This document shows, one piece after another, positions 60,206-64,000 of a stretch of DNA of 64,000 bases. Source of the stretch: Candidatus Melainabacteria bacterium. Lineage in GTDB: Bacteria; Cyanobacteriota; Vampirovibrionia; Obscuribacterales; Obscuribacteraceae. Where the stretch lies: NCBI GenBank assembly GCA_003963305.1, contig RXJR01000008.1, forward strand, positions 124,001-188,000. The letters run 5' to 3'. The position numbers and the translations under genes were made by a program. Each line of letters opens with the position of its first letter. The first letter of the stretch is position 1. A model generated the notes under the pieces. The model did not search any database, was not told the DNA's origin, and saw only the letters and a list, made by a program, of their open reading frames with translations.

Positions 60206-61435
60206 TTAGTTCACTGAGGTTTTACTTGTCTCCGTCGCCAGGCGTTGAATCTGTTCTTCGTGGCGCTGAGCGAGTGAATTCGCTACGAATACCATGACCG
60301 TGCAGGTCGCAAGCAACGCTGCCACCAGTCCGTAAGCGACAAAAATACTGGAGCGGTCAGCAATGAATCCCAGTACCAGAGGCGCCACTAAAATCGACGA
60401 ACCCGTGCCCAGTGACATGCGCGACGTGGCACTGGCGGCTCTGTCTGAGGCTACGGCAATTGCTGCCGAAAGAGTCATTGGATAGAAATTTGCGATGCCC
60501 AGTCCGGTGATAAACAGGCCAATCACACTGAGAATGGCGTTGTTGCCCAGCCAGTAGAGAGCAAATCCACTTAAGGCTGTGACAGCCGCTATCGGTAAGA
60601 GTGTGTGAATATCGAAATTGCGGGTCAGTCGACTGCCGCAGATTCTACCCAGCAACATCGCGGCCATAAACACTGATACGCAGGCTGAAGCATCGATTCT
60701 GGGCAGTTTTACCACCTTCTCCAGAAAATCGGCACTCCAGAAAATCAGCGACCATTCGCATCCTACGTTTAACAAAATGACGATCCAGTATGCCCAGTAA
60801 GCCTGAGGTAAGGCTGCTGCCGCTTTTGACTTTGTTTTTGGTTCCGAGCCCGGTACTTGTCTTTTTCTGAAAGTCAGGAACAAGATGCTCAGCGTCAGGA
60901 GCGGAACCGCTAACGCGAGGCGCCAATTTATGCCGTACCGCATTGACGTGCTGACGGCTAACGGCGCGAGAAAGCAACTGATGCTGCCAATAATATTGGC
61001 TTCAGTGATGGCGATTGCTCTTTGTGAGCCGAATCTGTCAGAGAGAATGGTATTGATCGTTTGACCCATCGTGCTGCCCGAGAATCCACCCAGCAGCGCA
61101 CCGAATATGGTGAATATGGGATTTCTGCTCACAATAATCAAAAGAATACCAAGGCAGATTCCCGCACTGCCTGACCAGATTACCTTTTGGCGGCCGAATC
61201 TTTGCATGCTCTTGTCGCCGCTCAACCCGGCTAGAAGCACACCGATCGCCCAGGCGCTGAAGTGCAGCGCCCCGACCGTATAAGTCAGATGCAATTCTGA
61301 GCGTAAAAATGGCATAAATGGACCGAAACACGAAATCGTGTAGGTCGAGCTGCCAATCAACAAATAACCCAGCCAGGTGAAACCGTCCCTGACGAAGTTT
61401 TGTGTCGTGTCTTGATTTGGCACTTTATCGGGCAA
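60206..61435 (-). CDS. Major facilitator superfamily transporter
   Basis: 409 aa with about 12 membrane helices. N-terminal half: FGPFMPFLRSELHLTYTVGALHFSAWAIG and LSGDKSMQRFGRQKVIW (the GDxxGRR-like loop 2-3 motif). C-terminal half: LFITGLGIANFYPMT. It resembles cytosolic-face sugar or metabolite MFS carriers, but substrate is unknown. The Arg/Ser-rich central loop is normal. Divergent from the LRR kinase gene with 110 bases between. Confidence 0.85.
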   Translation of the reverse strand: MPDKVPNQDTTQNFVRDGFTWLGYLLIGSSTYTISCFGPFMPFLRSELHLTYTVGALHFSAWAIGVLLAGLSGDKSMQRFGRQKVIWSGSAGICLGILLIIVSRNPIFTIFGALLGGFSGSTMGQTINTILSDRFGSQRAIAITEANIIGSISCFLAPLAVSTSMRYGINWRLALAVPLLTLSILFLTFRKRQVPGSEPKTKSKAAAALPQAYWAYWIVILLNVGCEWSLIFWSADFLEKVVKLPRIDASACVSVFMAAMLLGRICGSRLTRNFDIHTLLPIAAVTALSGFALYWLGNNAILSVIGLFITGLGIANFYPMTLSAAIAVASDRAASATSRMSLGTGSSILVAPLVLGFIADRSSIFVAYGLVAALLATCTVMVFVANSLAQRHEEQIQRLATETSKTSVN

Positions 61436-61545
61436 CCTTAGTGAACCCTATTCAACTCCTTTTCTTTGTATTCAGCAAGTGCCTGCTAAGACAAGTGAAC
61501 CATTACATGGAATACTTGTAGGAAGATCCTTTTCGATTTTAGCCA

Positions 61546-63807
61546 GTGGAAGACTCTAATCAAATCAGTAGTGACGGACCCTCTTTCGGTCAGCTCTCCA
61601 ATACGTATCGTTTCTTCGGAAAGATTGGTGCCGGAGGTATGGGCGCTATTTACAAAGCGCACCATACGATGCTCAAGAAAGATGTAGCAATCAAGATTCT
61701 GCATCAGGTTAATGAGTTTACGGTGCAGCGATTCCAGCGTGAGGCGCAAGCTGCTTACAACTTGCATCACGAAAATGTAGTCGCTGTGCATGAGTTCGGT
61801 GTCACAGAAGATGGGCAGCCGTACATGGTGATGGAATTTATCGAAGGCAAAACGCTCTCTGCCGTCATCGATGAGCGTGGTGCCTTACCACTCGATCTGT
61901 GCGTCAAGATATTCAAGCAGGTTTGCAGCGGCGTTGCGCATGCGCACTCCAGGGGAGTCTTGCATCGAGATTTGAAGCCCAGCAACATCATGTTGACTGA
62001 GCCTGACAGCTGGAATCCGCAGGTGCGAATTGTTGATTTCGGCATAGCAAAAGTTCTTGATTTGCCTGAAGACGATACCAGTACAGGAAAGCTGACGCGC
62101 ACAGGTGATTTCGTTGGCAGCCCCCTCTACATGAGCCCAGAGCAATGCCTGGGGAAGAACATTGATTTGCGTTCAGATATCTATTCGATCGGTTGCATCA
62201 TGTACGAGGCTCTGACGGGGAATTCTCCTTTTGCGGGCGGGACATCGATGGAAATTATGCTTCGCCAGATGAGCGATAAGGCTCCCACGCTCAGAGAAGG
62301 AGCTAATGGAATCACTTACCCGGCCTGGATAGAGAGGCTGGTAGCTCGTGCTCTGGCCAAGGATCCTGATCAGCGTTTCCAGAGTATCGAAGAGGTAAGA
62401 AAAGCTCTGGACGAGCGTCTGGTCGCAGAAGTAAGGACAAATAGGCGTGATGGTGGCTCGGCTTTCAGCGTTAATAAGGTGGTCATCGCCAGTGCCGCTG
62501 CTGCATCACTTGTGGTGGCAGCCGGCGGGTTCTATTTTTTCAATCAAAAGTCTGAGAAAGTTCATGAGAAGATGCCATCGGAGCTACTCGCCGATCAGTT
62601 TCCCGATTTGAAAATTGAAAAGAACAATAAATCCGGAACGAACGAATCGTATGACGATATCAGTAAAGATCCGACAGCTCTGACGGCGCCCATGCACGAT
62701 GAGATCGTTGAAAGAAGTGTGGCAGACCGTTCGCAGACAGAGATCTCCTGTCAGGGACAGACTTTGTCAGACAGTGCTCTTAATGGGTTGAAAGACCGAT
62801 TTGATATCAAAGGTCTGCTGCTCGCTGACTCCGGCATATCAGACAAAGCTTTGCAATATGCGCGCCATCTGCCGCTTGTTAAAGTCGATCTTGGCAATAA
62901 TCCAAAAATTACAGATCGGGTGCTTGCTTACCTGAACCCCGGCACGTTAGAGGAACTGTATCTTTCCAGGACTGGTTTTAGAAGTTCCGGATTGGCTGCT
63001 CTTAGTAAGTTCAAGAATTTGCGCATGCTGGCGCTCGATTCAGACAGCATCTATGAAAAGGATTTGCCGGCGCTGCTTAATTGCAGCAATTTGATCAATC
63101 TCAGTCTCTCAGGCAATCTGGAGATTTATCAAACGGCGTGCCCGGTCATCTCGCGCTTGTCTCATCTGCGTTATTTGAATATTGGTCACACGCGCGTTGA
63201 CGGTCGGGGAATGTCTCACTTGCGCGCTTTGAAGGAATTGAATGTACTGATATTGAACGGCACAAGGGTTGATGACGCAGGTGTGGCCGCTCTTCAAGGG
63301 TTGCCGCTCAGTACGCTTGAGTTGCAGTGGACTGCCATTACAGATGGTGCTACAAGGACTATCTCCAAAATGAAAACACTGCGCGAACTCGCTTTTCAGC
63401 ATCTGCCTATGTCGCACGATGCGATTAAGTTGATAGCCGCCTTGCCCCTCAATAAGCTCGTTCTCTACAACTGCGATATAGACGATGTAGATCTGGAAAT
63501 TCTCTCGCATTGCAAAACTTTGCGAGAGTTGCATCTAAGTGGCAACAGAAAAATTACCGCCGCCGGGTTGAAGTTGTTGTCCGGCCTGCCCCTTCAGGTT
63601 TTGGTTCTGGAAAAGGTAGATGTGAACAATCTTGATTTGCCCATTTTTGCAAGCTGGAAAAACCTGAGAACTATCGATTTGAGGAACTGCCCGGGCGTCA
63701 CAACAGTCGGAGCCGATCGCCTCAAAAAGGCTATCGGACATGACCTCTCGGTTCTGCCTTTCGACGAACCAAGCATCAAAAATATCAACTTCGGGTCGCC
63801 TTTCTAA
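61546..63807 (+). CDS. Ser/Thr protein kinase with extracellular LRR domain
   Basis: 753 aa, GTG start at 61546 without a clear ribosome site. Cytosolic Hanks kinase (about 20-290): GAGGMG (28-33), VAIK (Lys50), HRDLKPSN (140-147), DFG (164-166) and SPEQ. One membrane helix (about 311-332, VVIASAAAASLVVAAGGFYFF) then an outer part with many leucine-rich repeats (about 440-740; LEELYLSRTGFRSSGLAALSKF, LRYLNIGHTRVDGRGMSHL, LRELHLSGNRKITAAGLKLLSGL). Layout is like a receptor kinase turned around: kinase inside, LRR outside. Complete catalytic residues imply activity; the ligand is unknown. Confidence 0.92.
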   Translation: MEDSNQISSDGPSFGQLSNTYRFFGKIGAGGMGAIYKAHHTMLKKDVAIKILHQVNEFTVQRFQREAQAAYNLHHENVVAVHEFGVTEDGQPYMVMEFIEGKTLSAVIDERGALPLDLCVKIFKQVCSGVAHAHSRGVLHRDLKPSNIMLTEPDSWNPQVRIVDFGIAKVLDLPEDDTSTGKLTRTGDFVGSPLYMSPEQCLGKNIDLRSDIYSIGCIMYEALTGNSPFAGGTSMEIMLRQMSDKAPTLREGANGITYPAWIERLVARALAKDPDQRFQSIEEVRKALDERLVAEVRTNRRDGGSAFSVNKVVIASAAAASLVVAAGGFYFFNQKSEKVHEKMPSELLADQFPDLKIEKNNKSGTNESYDDISKDPTALTAPMHDEIVERSVADRSQTEISCQGQTLSDSALNGLKDRFDIKGLLLADSGISDKALQYARHLPLVKVDLGNNPKITDRVLAYLNPGTLEELYLSRTGFRSSGLAALSKFKNLRMLALDSDSIYEKDLPALLNCSNLINLSLSGNLEIYQTACPVISRLSHLRYLNIGHTRVDGRGMSHLRALKELNVLILNGTRVDDAGVAALQGLPLSTLELQWTAITDGATRTISKMKTLRELAFQHLPMSHDAIKLIAALPLNKLVLYNCDIDDVDLEILSHCKTLRELHLSGNRKITAAGLKLLSGLPLQVLVLEKVDVNNLDLPIFASWKNLRTIDLRNCPGVTTVGADRLKKAIGHDLSVLPFDEPSIKNINFGSPF

Positions 63808-63817
63808 ATTCGAAGAG

Positions 63818-64000
63818 CTACTTCTGTTCGCTCATAACGAAGTCCAGCGTTGCGCGAGCGCCTTTGTCGTAGAGCATGTTGACGAGTAACTCCAGCTCTT
63901 TGACGAAGCGATCGTCTTTGCCCAGGTCTCCGAAGATATCGGTCAGCTCGAGCAATGCTTTTGGATCGCGGGTCTTCTTGGTTACGCCGGTGAGCCGGTC
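63818..64000 (-). CDS. Partial gene, C-terminal end only
   Basis: The last 60 codons of a leftward gene whose start lies beyond the window: DRLTGVTKKTRDPKALLELTDIFGDLGKDDRFVKELELLVNMLYDKGARATLDFVMSEQK. The helical DIFGDLGxDDRF segment resembles the C-terminal end of mannitol/fructuronate-type dehydrogenases, but this is a weak guess from a short piece. It faces the LRR kinase stop with ten bases between. Confidence 0.5.
   Translation of the reverse strand, partial: DRLTGVTKKTRDPKALLELTDIFGDLGKDDRFVKELELLVNMLYDKGARATLDFVMSEQK

Overview
This is a bacterial chromosomal window of about 64 kb. Genes are dense on both strands, mostly ATG starts with GTG or TTG in several. I see no rRNA, tRNA, CRISPR array, transposase or phage module. 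The gene set combines Hanks-type Ser/Thr kinases carrying membrane, TPR-neighbour and leucine-rich modules, several secreted low-complexity proteins, a cyanophycinase-like peptidase, PrkA/YeaH, and a CADD-type folate operon. This would fit a large-genome environmental bacterium such as the non-photosynthetic cyanobacterial relatives (Vampirovibrionia/Melainabacteria, Obscuribacter-like). That placement is inference from gene content only; no marker gene here fixes it.

Layout: 1-5.3 kb, on the minus strand, two prkA paralogues followed by yeaH (cut by the window edge). 6.3-9.9 kb, minus, prfB with a programmed frameshift, an FAD amine oxidase and a secreted IPT/TIG protein. 10.3-13.2 kb, plus, a PfkB sugar kinase and oligoendopeptidase F. 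13.2-14.7 kb, minus, a small secreted Thr-rich protein and a HAD-like protein with a structured leader. 15-18.2 kb, plus, a secreted TPR protein, cytidine deaminase, a small hypothetical, a CPXCG protein and a heptad-repeat coiled coil. 18.2-21.5 kb, minus, an AlgI-type MBOAT acyltransferase coupled to an SGNH protein, and ExbD. 22-24.9 kb, plus, a small orphan, an alpha/beta hydrolase and a 474-aa orphan. 25.1-30.2 kb, minus, a 1552-aa protein and its small upstream partner. 30.5-33.6 kb, minus, an HD protein, a glycosyltransferase and two NDK-like proteins. 34.2-38 kb, plus, leucine dehydrogenase, a Cys protein, a class-V aminotransferase and a secreted protein. 38.1-40.6 kb, plus, CADD-folP-folB-folK. 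40.6-41.5 kb, minus, two small proteins. 42-47.9 kb, a DUF218 protein, cyanophycinase-like peptidase, HAD phosphatase, HD protein (minus), double hotdog thioesterase and histidine phosphatase. 48-53.6 kb, a 36-bp repeat block and then a kinase-TPR-kinase cassette. 53.6-56.6 kb, minus, a glycogen-debranching-like enzyme coupled to a trehalose-phosphatase-like protein. 57.4-63.8 kb, an Ala-rich small protein, two MFS carriers, a HAD protein and an LRR kinase. A partial gene ends the window.

Two compositional classes of genes alternate. One class is GC-rich (about 63-67% in single lines I counted) with C/G-ending codons: prkA/yeaH, the 13.8-kb HAD, 22-24.9 kb, 30.5-33.6 kb, 42-44.7 kb, 46.2-47.9 kb and the 57.4-kb small gene. 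The other is near or below 50% and includes the housekeeping genes. Many GC-rich genes sit between strong hairpins.

The strongest biological stories are the CADD-type self-sacrificing pABA synthase at the head of a folate operon, the paralogous PrkA pair, the kinase-TPR-kinase signalling cassette, and the repeat block of terminator-like units in front of it.
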